Shown here: one piece after another, positions 1 to 10,624 of the stretch
How positions within the stretch are numbered: the first letter of the stretch is position 1
Layout: every line of letters begins with the position of its first letter
Assembly (NCBI GenBank): GCA_963580285.1
Contig: OY757026.1
Coordinates: 62,311,396 to 62,375,395 of the forward strand
Direction: 5' to 3'
Origin: Lucinisca nassula
Lineage: Eukaryota; Mollusca; Bivalvia; Lucinida; Lucinidae
Length of the DNA: 64,000 bases
Translations under genes and position numbers: made by a program
The notes under the pieces: generated by a model
Database searches by the model: none
What the model saw: only the letters and a program-made list of their open reading frames with translations
Told to the model about the DNA's origin: nothing

Positions 1-30
1 TTCTGACAAGATGTATCTGCTGATAAATGG

Positions 31-363
31 TTAAAAATTATTAAAAGGAGTTTTAAAAACAGACGTATCAAGATTGAGCGATTCCTTTGCTTTCTTGTCA
101 ACATATTCATGGCCGACAATGCCAATATGGCTCGGAAGCCAACAAAACAAGATTTGGTGCGTTTTAGAAATTTCATGATGTTTTTCGATCATTTTTTGTA
201 TTTGAGGACTTTTAGATGATGAATGGTCTAAAACCTTAAGCACAGAAAAAGAATAAGAAAATATAATCGATTTTTGAATTGTTGAAGATCTGATAGAATC
301 TAAAGCTAGGTCTATTGCTTTGGCTTCAGGTGTAAAAATAGATGAACCATCTGGAAGGCGCAA
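31..363 (-). pseudogene. RNase H domain of the non-LTR element
   Basis: RNase H would remove the RNA strand of the RNA:DNA hybrid during target-primed reverse transcription. Visible landmarks are an early acidic stretch (FTPEAKAIDLAL, keeping the conserved Glu), the second strand (IIFSYSFSVLK) and the late WLPSHIGIVGHEYVDKKAK block. In relatives the middle motif reads FSDS; here the catalytic Asp has become Tyr (FSYS), so the enzyme should be inactive. The linker to the RT continues upstream on the minus strand (about 364-670) with frame changes. It is a relic and not a host RNase H. Confidence 0.85.
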
Positions 364-674
364 GGTTTGGTGCGTATCTTTATAAACGTACAGACAACCA
401 ACTTTATCTCCTTCTTTGGAACCATTAGTATAGACTTGCTGGTAATAATTGTAACGTGACTGCAGTTACTGTACCTGAAAGTTTTGTTTGAGTAGTATTG
501 GGTTTGATTCGGATTTTTGCCAACATGTAAGTCAAACAGAATAGAAGATTTCTAATACACCAAGTTGGAACTTCGGCGGTTTCATGTTTTTTGAATATTT
601 TTAAGGTCGATACCTGAAGTTTCCAACAGTGGTAAAATACGTAATGCAAATGGTTTGATTGATGTGGGTTTAGT

Positions 675-1025
675 GGCGGCCGTAAAACGTCTCCCCGTAC
701 ATCAACCATAGTGCAGTTTATATTTTCCGTTTGGTCCTTTGAGATCAGCGTGAATATTCTGAGAAATCAGAAATAAATTATTGGTTTAGACTCATATTCT
801 AGAGAGGTTTTTAATTATTTGGACCCCATTTTGATTTATATCAGTCTTTGTATCGACTGCCTATTCGAAATTCGCAAAATTGCAGTATGTTTCCTCTGGC
901 TTTCTTTGCCGGATCATTAAAGGGTCACTGATGAGGCTTTTTTAGCCGAAACTACGTAGTATGACCCATCTTCTTTCTTATGAATGTTTTCATTGCTCTT
1001 AAAGGAACTCATTTTTGATTTTTAT
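675..1025 (+). mobile_element. Hammerhead-ribozyme repeat, copy R1 (retrozyme-like)
   Basis: About 350 bp inserted in the non-LTR relic and flanked by TAGT on both sides (671-674, 1026-1029). Removing the insert and one TAGT restores the host frame (KYET then KPTS). It lacks the first ~40 bp seen in copy R2, so it is 5'-truncated. Its 3' end is a T/A-rich tail (ctcatttttgatttttatt). No coding capacity. It carries an intact type I hammerhead ribozyme near its 3' end. Truncation plus target duplication shows it moved through RNA. Confidence 0.85.
922..967 (+). ncRNA. Type I hammerhead ribozyme (R1), complete core
   Basis: Helix I: 922-927 (GGGTCA) pairs perfectly with 962-967 (TGACCC). Core CTGATGA at 928-934. 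Helix II: 935-938/944-947 (GGCT/AGCC) with a 5-nt loop. Core GAA at 948-950. Helix III: 951-954/957-960 (ACTA/TAGT) with a 2-nt loop. Position 17 is A961, so predicted cleavage is after 961. The very short helix III matches the minimal hammerheads described in metazoan retrozymes and Penelope elements. Confidence 0.85.
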
Positions 1026-1029
1026 TAGT

Positions 1030-1695
1030 TTCATACTTATCTACAAATTCAGGTGGATATGAAATTTTGAATGCCGGGTTTAATGGATTAGCAGCAAGTC
1101 TGATAGCATACTGAAGAGAAAGTTTCTCTCTGCGCGAAGTCAAAGACGGTTCAACTGCTGCTACATAAAGGCTTAATACAGGAGAAATAAGGAAGGCTCC
1201 CATAGCCAGACGAAAGCCTTGGTGATGGATAGTATACAAAGATGTTAAATAGGACTTTCTGGCAGAACCATAAACAACAGACCCATAATCTAATTTAGTT
1301 CTTATTAAAGACCGGTCAAGATGTAATAAGGTATACCGATCTGCTCCCCAACTTGTATGAGCTAAAACTTTCAAAAGATTCAAAGCTTTTTAAGCATTTC
1401 GCTTTAAGATATTTAATATGGGCAATAAAAGATAACTTTTGATCAATTATGACCCAAAGAAATTTGGCTTCTTCAATAACAGAAATTTGTGATCCGTATA
1501 AAAACAGAGAATGATGTTCGTGTTTCTTCCATAGCTTACAAAAATGAACACACTGTGTTTTCGACTTGGAGAACCTGAAACCATTTTTATCAGTCCATTC
1601 TTCTATTCTTTTTAAATTTTGTTGTAACATTCCTTCAACTGTTGATAAATCTGATATCGTACGGGTATCATCACGTGATGTCATGACCAAGAAGC
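1030..1695 (-). pseudogene. C-terminal half of the non-LTR reverse transcriptase
   Basis: Two overlapping frames on the minus strand join at about 1380 through a frameshift. The N-terminal part has the post-YADD region (TSRDDTRTISDL, then WTDKNGFRFSKSKTQCV and LFLYGSQISVIEEAKFL). The second part has the thumb-like region (RSLIRTKLDYGSVVYGSA, IHHQGFRLAMGAF, REKLSLQYAIRLAANP). These blocks are typical of mobile-element jockey/I-type RT proteins in molluscs. The palm with its YADD box is missing, so no polymerase activity is possible. The frame continues into the RNase H linker once the ribozyme repeat and one TAGT copy are removed. Confidence 0.85.
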
Positions 1696-2040
1696 GGTGA
1701 AAATTGTTGATTTTTGGTTCTGCAGACTGCTGACTAGACTGTTGACTAGACAGCTGACTAGGTTTATCCGATTCGGATGACTCCTCGGCTTTTTTTACGT
1801 TTGATTGCGTTGCAGTTAGAAGATTTGTTCTTCCCCATGAAGAAAGCTTTACGGTTCGCCCAAAGTGCTCTCCGCCCTCCTTGGGGCCCTACAAGGTAAC
1901 ACCATAATGGAGTGGCCATCCGACTCGCAGGTGTTGGAGATACACTTGAGATATACTCGCATAAACAAAAAGCCTGCACTGTTACGAGCCAGGCGTAGCA
2001 GAAAGAAAAAGCAAACAAGCCATTTGGAAAAAATTAACAA
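1693..2040 (-). pseudogene. Possible ORF1 C-terminus fused to RT
   Basis: Directly upstream of the RT fragment, in the same frame, is a low-complexity stretch rich in Ser, Gln and Glu (EESSESDKPSQLSSQQSSQQS). Further upstream are Cys/His-containing pieces in shifting frames that could be a decayed zinc-knuckle region. ORF1 proteins of I/Nimb elements often end this way, which suggests an internal deletion joining ORF1 to the RT. The zinc-knuckle reading is weak. Confidence 0.4.
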
Positions 2041-3640
2041 AATTTATTAACAAGGTATCTTTAACCTTTAGAAGTAAGAATATTAAACGAACTCAGTTCT
2101 GTTATGAAATATCCTTGGATGAATCTATTTTTCCTGATCCAACAAAAATCACAGTCGGAAATGAAGAATAATATCAGTTAACAATCCAACGCAGAATTTC
2201 TTATAAACCCAAACTTCAAATTCCAACTCTGACTCAAAGAGAAAAATCAAGCTCTTTTATGGACCTAAAGGTTTCTCTAGAATGTCCCACAGGAATGTGG
2301 AATAAGATGATGTAATTTTCTAAAAAATAATGCAAACCTGAACTTTCTGGAAGGTTCCAAAGTACTTTTCCTTGTTAACAACTTTTTTAAAATATATGAC
2401 TCATTTCTAAAATATTCTTTAAAAAGATATTTATACCATTATTAGGTCACCAAGTGGGCTGAAAGTGGGGATTAGAGAAATAAATTCTTATACATAACAA
2501 CACGATTGGTCCGTTTGGCCACCGCCTTCTAGAGATAATCAAAGCGCCAAAGGCACTGAAATGACAGATTCTATTAGAAAATCATAACACTTTGAAAACT
2601 TACAGAAAACCTTTCTAAAAAGATCTTAAAGTTTAAAAGGGGGTTCTGCAAATTCCATTATATGATATGTTTGCAGATGTCTATACATCGGTGGTATTAT
2701 GAAATGCCATTCGATGTTTCAAATTTTTGAAAGAAACTATTTACGTTTTCAAAACCAAACATTAAAATTCAAGTTTTAACAATGCTACTGCCCATAAGTA
2801 ACAGTTTTTGTCTGGTCGGTTCTGGGTACCTCTCCAAAAAGATACCCTATGGGAAAGAGATCCGAGGAGGAGAAAGGCTGGCTAGTCCAGTACATGAATT
2901 CCATTGGCTTGAAGACATTTTTGAGTAAGAACAGCACTATGAGCCCGCGCGTAATCCTGCTGGATAAGATATCCCGGTTTCTGAGCGTAAACAAATAAAT
3001 GGAACCACGTGAGGACGACGCACTTGATTGATGTAACGTCTCGCTGTTCAGTTCACGTCTCAGCCATGCTCTTGAATGTTCTTAATGACACTAAGCTGCA
3101 TTCGCTAACTGCATGCATTAGCGCGCCACACAATTACGCTTATTCCACCCGATATGTCATGCTCTATTGCGCACCTGTCACCTTGGCATACCTTACACCT
3201 ATACGTCAAAACACATGAAACGACAATCGGCGTGATTCATGCTGGAGTGCGATTTGTCACTGAAACGCATATCACGCCAGTCGCTTGGACGCCAAATTAC
3301 GTTTCATGCACCAGCGTAAGTGTTCGGACGTCTAGCTCTCAAACGTGCATCGCGTAAGGGCGACGAACAGTGTCAGTGCTTATCAGTCGGTAGTTGGGAC
3401 CCTTGTTTATCTACAGGTACAGTGTGGCAGCTACCGGCGGAAATCTGTTTCGCATATGCGTCTGTCGGATGAATCTATCTTGACGTACTGACGTCGGTCT
3501 TCCGCTACGTCGACGTCCACTAGCGTCTTCTGTTTATAGTAAGATGTCGCTTCAATAGACGATAGATCACACACATGTGGCGCCAAAAATCACAGTCAAC
3601 GTCATCCGCTTTTCGACCAGCTTCTAACTGTTCATTAGAA
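2041..3640. other. No recognised feature
   Basis: AT-rich sequence with short unsupported reading frames only. I see no protein motif, tRNA or clear repeat. Confidence 0.5.
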
Positions 3641-3801
3641 GCCTCCGTGGTGTAGTGGTTATGCTACTCGCCTTGTAAACCAGGGATCGCAGGATCGATC
3701 CCGGGCTTCTCCAGACTTTCGGAGGAGTCTTTAAACCGAGGTATCTTCTCCGTATGACCTTAGCTGTTGGTTGGAAGTAAAACTCAAACACTCACTCACT
3801 C
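3641..3801 (+). mobile_element. tRNA-derived SINE, family S1, full copy
   Basis: The head (3641-3713) resembles a tRNA-Thr-type sequence: A-box-like TGGTGTAGTGGTTA, a TGT-containing anticodon region and B-box GGATCGATCCC. The body then carries the block TTCTCCGTATGACCTTAGC and ends in a (CACT)n tail. The acceptor ends do not pair properly, so it is a SINE head and not a working tRNA gene. Other copies lie at about 25706, 50100 and 57290, all minus strand. Confidence 0.85.
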
Positions 3802-5967
3802 TAACTGTCCACATGTTGCAATACGCTCTCACTAAAAAAAAATCAGTTTCTTCTTTTCTAGGCACGACCTTACATCACACATCAAAAGTTTGATCCTGAA
3901 CATGTGGTTTCTATCAGTAGTATATTCAGTACTGGTGTGAAGGTGATACACAGGCTCGTGGCCGGACTGGTTGATTGATTTAACCTTTTAGCTTAAGGGC
4001 ATGCGCCATGGTGCCTAAGTGTGATGTATTCATGCAATCGTTTGGTTTCAGAGTCAAAGCACTGAAAGTGTTGGTGGGGTGTAGGTTGGGGTAATAGTCC
4101 TGGGCTGAGATTTAAACTGTTTAATTTAACTCTGAAATTCCAAACAAATAGTGAAACTTTTGATAAGAAGCGTGTTCTGCAGCGTCCGATCTTGGTCTAC
4201 ACTGTTTGCCAAGCTCACCATATTATTCAAGGATAACACTCTTCTGTCTTATGGAATAACCTGATCTCACTACGGCTATTTTCTGCACGAAAAAAAGGTT
4301 ATTCTGAGAAGTCAGTGATAGTCACGTAGACGTTAGCTCTGAATTACTTTTCTTATTAGTAACTTCGGGTCGAAAGCCAAACAATCAACCCAAACATAGC
4401 CGCGTCGTTTGTCAGTGTTGGGTACATGTAAGTGTTACCTGTAAATTCTGCACTTGAATCAAATGTTGCATCTGGCAAACAATCTAGCCTCAGATCAAAC
4501 GCCACAGAACACGGTGCTGGTATTGTTCTACACTTTTTGCATCAGTTACTAACATCTTAAGTTTAAACGAATTCAGTCCAAGTCCCCGTTCATGACCAGC
4601 CTGCATTTAGAGACAATCGGCATTAGTGTTGGCAATGCTTTGATTTATTCACTGTCTGGAGTGTCTGGAGTCACTGAAGTTGGGCTCGTCCATTCTGCTA
4701 AATTTGGCACCTAGAATTATATCACAGGACCTACACTGTTTGCATAGGTACCTGTACCATATTCCAGGGTTGAAAGGGACGGCCTTTCTTTCCAATTTCT
4801 CCACGCAAAGTCTTATATACACCTAAGTTGTAACTGACCTAGACCTGACGTCGAAAGCCAGAAAACCCATTAATATTCTTGTCTGCAGCTGACCTGGTCC
4901 AACAGCAGGCTGGTCTTTAAGGATTAAATATTGACAGCACTATTAGAAAACAAGGTAAAACCTGAGCAGACGGCTGAGCAGACGTTGCATTGATCTGGGT
5001 ATACAGTCTCGCATGATGCAGCTGATTCATATGAAATGCTGAATCTATTCTCTGAAAGGTAAGATTAAATCATCAAGTCGTCTGCTTCAAAAGTTTGTAT
5101 TACGATTATATGATAACTAATACGCTTGTACAATTTTGATTACTGCGCCAAACCGGACTCATATTTCTATGGCGGTCAAAGCCGGAATAAAGCTTGAAGA
5201 AAGCCGGAACTACTTTAAAACGTGCAGGACACCTAGAAATGACAAATTGAATCTGTCATTAAAAAGACAGAAAAGGGTAAGGTAAATGGGCATATGGTTG
5301 GTATCAGGAAGATATAAAAAGAATGGGAAAGAAAGCAAGGAGGTATCTCTAGGGCTCGGCGCGTCAACACCGAAAAGCCAGGCCAAAAAGGCGTCTGGGT
5401 ACCTGAAGCACCGCAACCTCAGGTAACCCTCAACCTCCAGGATCCCTTCTTCCGGCTTACAGGACGCCACCCACGGCAAAGGGGTGGTACTTCCTTTAGC
5501 TCTTCCCAGCGGGCACATAGGCCACAGCAGCAACGTGCCCAGTGGGATTAGAGCCCCAAGGGGCACGGCAAGGCTGGAAGTTCAATACCTTGGGGTAATT
5601 GTTCTGAAACTTTGCATATGTTGTAATCAATTTGAAACTGTGTGTGTGTTTTCTTCATGGTATGCGGATTAGATGCATGTGGTTTGGATGTTAATAAGGC
5701 AAATAAGTTTAGTGGGTTTTTTTTTCGGCCCACTTTTTTCATCTTCTGAAGTGCTAAGTTAATAAAATATGGTTAATAAATCAGTTCTGATAACAAACTC
5801 ACTAATTCTGTATTTTTATCACGCTTTTCTTACTGCCAGTGACGTTTGGAGTAATTCTGCTCAATTCATGCACGTGCATGTGCAGTCAATATCGATGATA
5901 CTCATTTCACTTTTGTTGTCCATGTCGATAAACAAATTAACCGTCGAAAAAGCATAAAAATTCTAAG
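3802..5967. other. Mostly unassigned; fragments of a dispersed GACGCC repeat
   Basis: 4160-4220 matches 53525-53580 (gtgttctgcag..gtctacactgttt), and related pieces occur near 4490, 4730 and 4900, pointing to an old dispersed repeat. 5340-5580 is a GC-richer patch without a convincing protein. Nothing else recognised. Confidence 0.5.
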
Positions 5968-6415
5968 ATGGGGCGCCGCCCAAGACTTAGTTAGACCAAC
6001 GTAATATTGGAATGCTTACCGGTGGCATGAAAGTTAGGGAAGTTGCAGATCATTTTCGTGTTAGTGAAAGTGCCATGCCAAGACGCAGGTTAAAGTTCCG
6101 TCAAACTGGCATCGTCAAAGACAGACCACACTCTGGAAGACCGCCTAAAACCACACGACGTGAGGACAATTATATCGTGACGACATCGTGACGTAATCGG
6201 TTTCCAAGCAGTATGCAAGTGGAACACGAATTTGCGGTAGGACTTTGAGGAATAGACTACGAGCTGCGAGGTTACGTGGAGGTCGACCGTACGTAGGAGT
6301 TCCACTGACGCGGGACCACAGACTGGATTGACTCAATTGGGCAAGGTACATCGTCGGTGGACAAGACGGCAGTGGAATCAAGTTGTGTTCACGGACGAAT
6401 CCCGTTTCAATTTGA
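5968..6415 (+). pseudogene. Tc1-like transposase, N-terminal half
   Basis: The frame starts with MGRRPRLS and has the paired-like helix-turn-helix of Tc1 transposases (GMLTGGMKVREVADHFRVSE), the linker DRPHSGRPPKTTRREDN, and reaches the first catalytic Asp in VVFTDESRFNL. There are stops (after RLS and after VTTS) and frame changes. The protein breaks at 6415 where the 9.2-kb insertion begins and resumes at 15636. The family cuts and pastes DNA at TA; this copy is dead. Confidence 0.85.
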
Positions 6416-6909
6416 AAGGGGGAGTTCCAGCCTATAGTAAATTTCCATAGGGTTCTGCCCACGCACAGATTTCCATGATATTGTGCATAATTACTACCTG
6501 GTAAATGACTGTTATTTAGCCACTTCACTCTCATATCTGTTTTCATTATAAATCTACTATGTTTTGTTTATTTCCACTTCTGAATATAGGGGTACCCCCA
6601 AACTATTATGTATATACATTCCAGCTTCTGGTGTTTTGGAGTTAAGTTGTTCTCAGGCGTCACTATAGTCACCAAAACACAAATCATTTCGATCTTTCGT
6701 TTACAATTCAATCAGATCTTATTAAAACGTAGTTCATTTCAGAACAAGCGCTTTTGCATCTAATGTAATACTTAAGCCTGCTAAAGCTTAGTATGACAAA
6801 GACTGTTGAAATGGCAAGTAAAATTGGTGGTTCTGTAAGCCAGATCATTTTTCTTGATTCTAATAAGTATGTATTGAACTGATGCAGTCTACTTAAAGAG
6901 TTTGTAAAA

Positions 6910-9705
6910 TAGAAGTAGAGGCAATGATCAGGAATCGATACAATTAACCCACAGCTCTCATCAGAGACACCAAAGGGAAAGAAACACAAACATGAAGCAA
7001 CAGATCCCCAACGGAAACACCAACAGCGGAAAGCCAAGAGGACAGTCACTTTCCCACAAAATGGCCAAAAGGCTATCCAAAATAAAATAATGTAAGCGAC
7101 ACAAAAACCTAAAGACAAACCATAACAAAACCAGTGCTTCAGCTGAAGTGCACGACCCGCCGGATGCTTTTAGCTTTATGAGTGTCACCATATATGGGTA
7201 TGGCGGCCATTTTGGTCATGTGACCTGGACATAAAACGGTTCCCCCAATAAATGCGCCTTATCGTAAGGAGCAAAAATATATCTTATACTTTAGTACTGT
7301 ATTCTGAATCGTTTGCAGGATAAAATCCAACACAAAAGCATATGTGTCAAAGTTTGACCTAGGCACAAAGAAGGTCAAGGTCAACCCAGGGTCACCATTT
7401 TAGCAATTTATGATGGGCCTACGTTCCAGATGCTATTTATCAAGTTTCGTGGAAATCTGCACAGTGGTTCTGGAGAAGACTATTTTTGAAGGGTTTTTAC
7501 CAAATATTGCTTGGCGGCCATTTTGGTCATGTGACCTGGACCCCATGAGGAAATTTTGGTTTCCCCCATCCCGTAGAGGCTCCATATGAAATTTGACTTC
7601 AATCGGCCCAACGATTTCCGAGGAGAAGCAGTTCGAAAATTTTCACATTTTTCGCCTCGGCGAGGCTGTACTAAATGGAATGTAATATTTCGCAAGTTCA
7701 TTGATAAGATCTCATTGATATTTATCAGTATGCCAAAAATTGTTTAAATATTCCAAGCGGTTAAGTCACTATCACCAATTTTCACAAACGGGTTACGGAC
7801 GGACAGATAGACAGACCATATATGGCTTGGCGGCCATTTTGGTCATGTGTCCTGGACCCCATGAGCAATTTTTGGTTTCCCCCATCCCATAGAGGCTCCA
7901 TATGAAATTTGATTTCAATCGGCCCAACGGTTTCCGAGGAGAAGCAGTTCGAAATTTTTCGCCTCGGCGAAGCTATACTAAATGGAATGTAATATTTCGC
8001 AAGTTCATTGGTGAGATCTCATTGATATCTATCAGTATGCCAAAAATTGTTTAAATAATCCAAGCGGTTAAGTCACTATCACCAATTTTCACAAACGGGT
8101 TACGGACGGACCCAAAGAAGGTCAAGGTCAACCCAGGGTCACCATTTTAGCAATTTATGATAGGCCTACATCCCAGATGCTATTTATCAAGTTTCGTGGA
8201 AATCTGCCCAGTGGTTCTGGAGAAGACTATTTTTGAAGGGTTTTTACCATATATGGCTTGGCGGCCATTTTGGTCATGTGACCTGGACCCCATGAGCAAA
8301 TTTTGGTTTCCCTATCCCATAGAGGCTCAATATGAAATTTGACTTCAATCGGCCCAACGGTTTCCGAGGAGAAGCAGTTCGAAAATTTTCACATTTTTCG
8401 CCTCGGCGAGGCTATACTAATTGGAATGTAATATTTCGCAAGTTCATTGGTTAGATCTCATTGATATCTATCAGTATGCCAAAAATTGTTTAAATATTCC
8501 AAGCGGTTAAGTCACTATCACCAATTTTCACTTACGGGTTACGGACGGAAAGACAGACAAACCATATATGGCTTGGCGGCCATTTTGGTCATGTGACCTT
8601 GACCCCATGAGCAAATTTTGGTTTCCCCCATCCCATAGAGGCTCCATATGAAATTTGACTTCAATCGGCCCAACGGTTTCCGAGGAGAAGCAGTTCAAAA
8701 ATGTTCGAAAATTTTCACATTTTTCGCCTCGGCGAGGCTATACTAAATGGAATGTAGTATTTCGTAAGTTCATTGGTTAGATCTCATTGATATCTATCAG
8801 TATGCCAAAAATTGTTTAAATATTCCAAGCGGTTAAGTCACTATCACCAATTTTCACAAACGGGTTACGGACGGACAGACAGAATGACAGACTGACAGAC
8901 TGACAGATTGACAGAATGACAGAATGACACGGTGATTTTAGGGCACTCTTAGAAAAAACCGACTTCAGTCGGTTGCTTTTTCTGCGGGTCGTGCAATAAA
9001 CCGAGACAGACGAACCGCCTTGGAACGGTCAGCGGAAACGAATTCCACTAGGGGGCCTTAAATCGATTTTACGTGGCCACAATCCTCGCCCTTACTTCCG
9101 TCGCGATTAAGACAAATAATTTGTTTAGTCCGCATGAAGGCTTCCTAGCTCATCAGTGCAACATCTCCGTGAACACAAAAATCTTAAAAAAAACAAACAC
9201 ACACACAGAGATGAAACAACGGTGTGGACTTGACAGCAAGAAACAACAGAAATGCTGGAGCAAAAGAAAACCAACAGTTAGACTCCAATGGGCCCGACCA
9301 GAGACAGAGCATCAGGTACCAACCAACATAAGCCGTCATGTTGGAACCGTCATAGAATCCGAGGCCTGACCCACCGGCGTGCAATTAAAGAGGGAAGCAA
9401 TGTTGCCAACCGTGATTGGGTTAACTACCATGCATGCAGTCTGTCGTATAAAATATATGTTGTATCCAATCTTTTTATATCGAATAATTATTTTACGAAA
9501 TGGGGTGCTGAAGTCATTGCGGTTATAAATTTTTCTAAATTTATATACTAAGTCACCATAAAATTCGGTTTCCGATAGACCTTGTTGCAGAATTGATTTA
9601 AGTCCAGTATTGAATTTTGAAATTAAATCAGAATGGCGTCTTTAAAATTTGGAAAGGCTTTGCGTAGTTTATGGTACCGATAACCCTGATTAAGAAGTTC
9701 AGCCG
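6910..9705 (-). mobile_element. Penelope-like element copy P1, 5'-truncated, split by E1
   Basis: 3' end at 6910. The 3' UTR occupies 6910-7128 and 8997-9390, interrupted by E1. The end of the RT frame occupies about 9391-9705 with several substitutions and a damaged stop region. It breaks off at 9705 in the middle of the RT C-terminal domain. Compared with copy P10 (59536-61450) it is clearly the same family. Confidence 0.8.
7129..8996 (-). mobile_element. Helentron-like non-autonomous element E1
   Basis: 5' end TTGCACGACCCGC (reverse strand, near 8996). 3' end: inverted GCGGGTCGTGCA, then palindrome CTTCAGCTGAAG, then CACTGGTT (near 7129). Sub-terminal inverted repeats, a hairpin just before the 3' end and a tandem-repeat core are traits of HINE/Helentron-type elements. 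Core units start at 8865, 8539, 8100 and 7793 (spacings 326, 439, 307). It sits inside the 3' UTR of P1 with no obvious target duplication. Non-coding. Confidence 0.7.
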
Positions 9706-10520
9706 ACTACATATGCGAATGGTATTACAGCATCTAAATAAAATATCAGCTATCAAATGAATTAGTTACAGCAATTTGCCTTCCATCTATTTTATTTCGG
9801 GAAGTGTCTGCAGAATGCTTAATGTACAACTAGTCCAGTGTGACTAGCTATGCATTTATTTTGACGACTAAAACATTGTAACTTACACTTTTGCAGATGT
9901 TATAATGAACCTAGAAAAAAATGCAGAAGAAGCTTTTCATGATTTCACAAAACCTTTGGTGTCGGAGCAGAGTGTGAGTCTCTTTGACCAAGTGATTTAA
10001 GAAAAACTTACCAATACATGGCCCGATCACTCATAAGAACAAATCAGAAAATCAGCATGTCCCTTCACAGATGGAAAATTATTGACTGCTGTTTTATTTT
10101 AAAGAGGAAAATGACAACAACAAAAACAATTAAAGAAACAACGGGATTATGAAAGTAATTTATTAGCAAGTTCAATACACCATTGTGTATAGCTGACATC
10201 AAGTATCTTTGTACTGCAGGGTTTAAAAATGTACCAAAAGACTAAATTAAAAAAGGGTAAAAATGCTCCACCTTCTTATATGTTTTTTTCAGCATTATCA
10301 TTCTTGCAATACTGTCAGCACTAACATTCATCATGAGTGCATTTGATTGTTTCTCTTTGCTAATGTATGTTCTCCTCAACTTTTTAAAAGCACAGCTAAA
10401 ATGCATTGTCTGTAAACAGTGCCATTTTGTTTTGATGGAGGGGGCTGTGGGGGGTGCATCGGTGCGAATTATATAAATGCCAATGTTAAGTTTGTATCAT
10501 AAGGTGTAAGGTGACACTAA
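9706..10520. other. Non-coding part of the 9.2-kb insertion
   Basis: AT-rich, no recognisable motif. It separates P1/E1 from E2. Confidence 0.5.
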
Positions 10521-10593
10521 TTGCACGACCCGCAGAAAAAGCAACCGACTGAAGTCGGTTTTTTCTAAGAGTGCCCTAAAATCACCGTGTCAT

Positions 10594-10624
<31 letters not shown>

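Larger units (their letters stand above)
1..2040 (-). mobile_element. Degraded I-clade-like non-LTR retrotransposon, 3' portion
   Basis: Read on the minus strand this shows an RT C-terminal half, a linker and an RNase H domain, the order found in I/Nimb-type LINEs. It runs off the window start, so its 3' end is not seen. It is interrupted by the ribozyme repeat at 675-1025. The RT is cut before its YADD box at about 1693, where it is fused to an S/Q-rich stretch that may be the end of ORF1. RT plus RNase H is clear; the clade name is inference. Confidence 0.85.

Noticed and set aside
3641..3713. Functional tRNA-Thr gene
   Set aside because: Acceptor strands do not pair, and the sequence continues into a SINE body found at other loci.
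5210..5566. 118-residue Pro/Leu-rich frame as a gene
   Set aside because: No motif, overlaps a plus-strand frame, and sits in a locally GC-rich patch that lengthens frames by chance.
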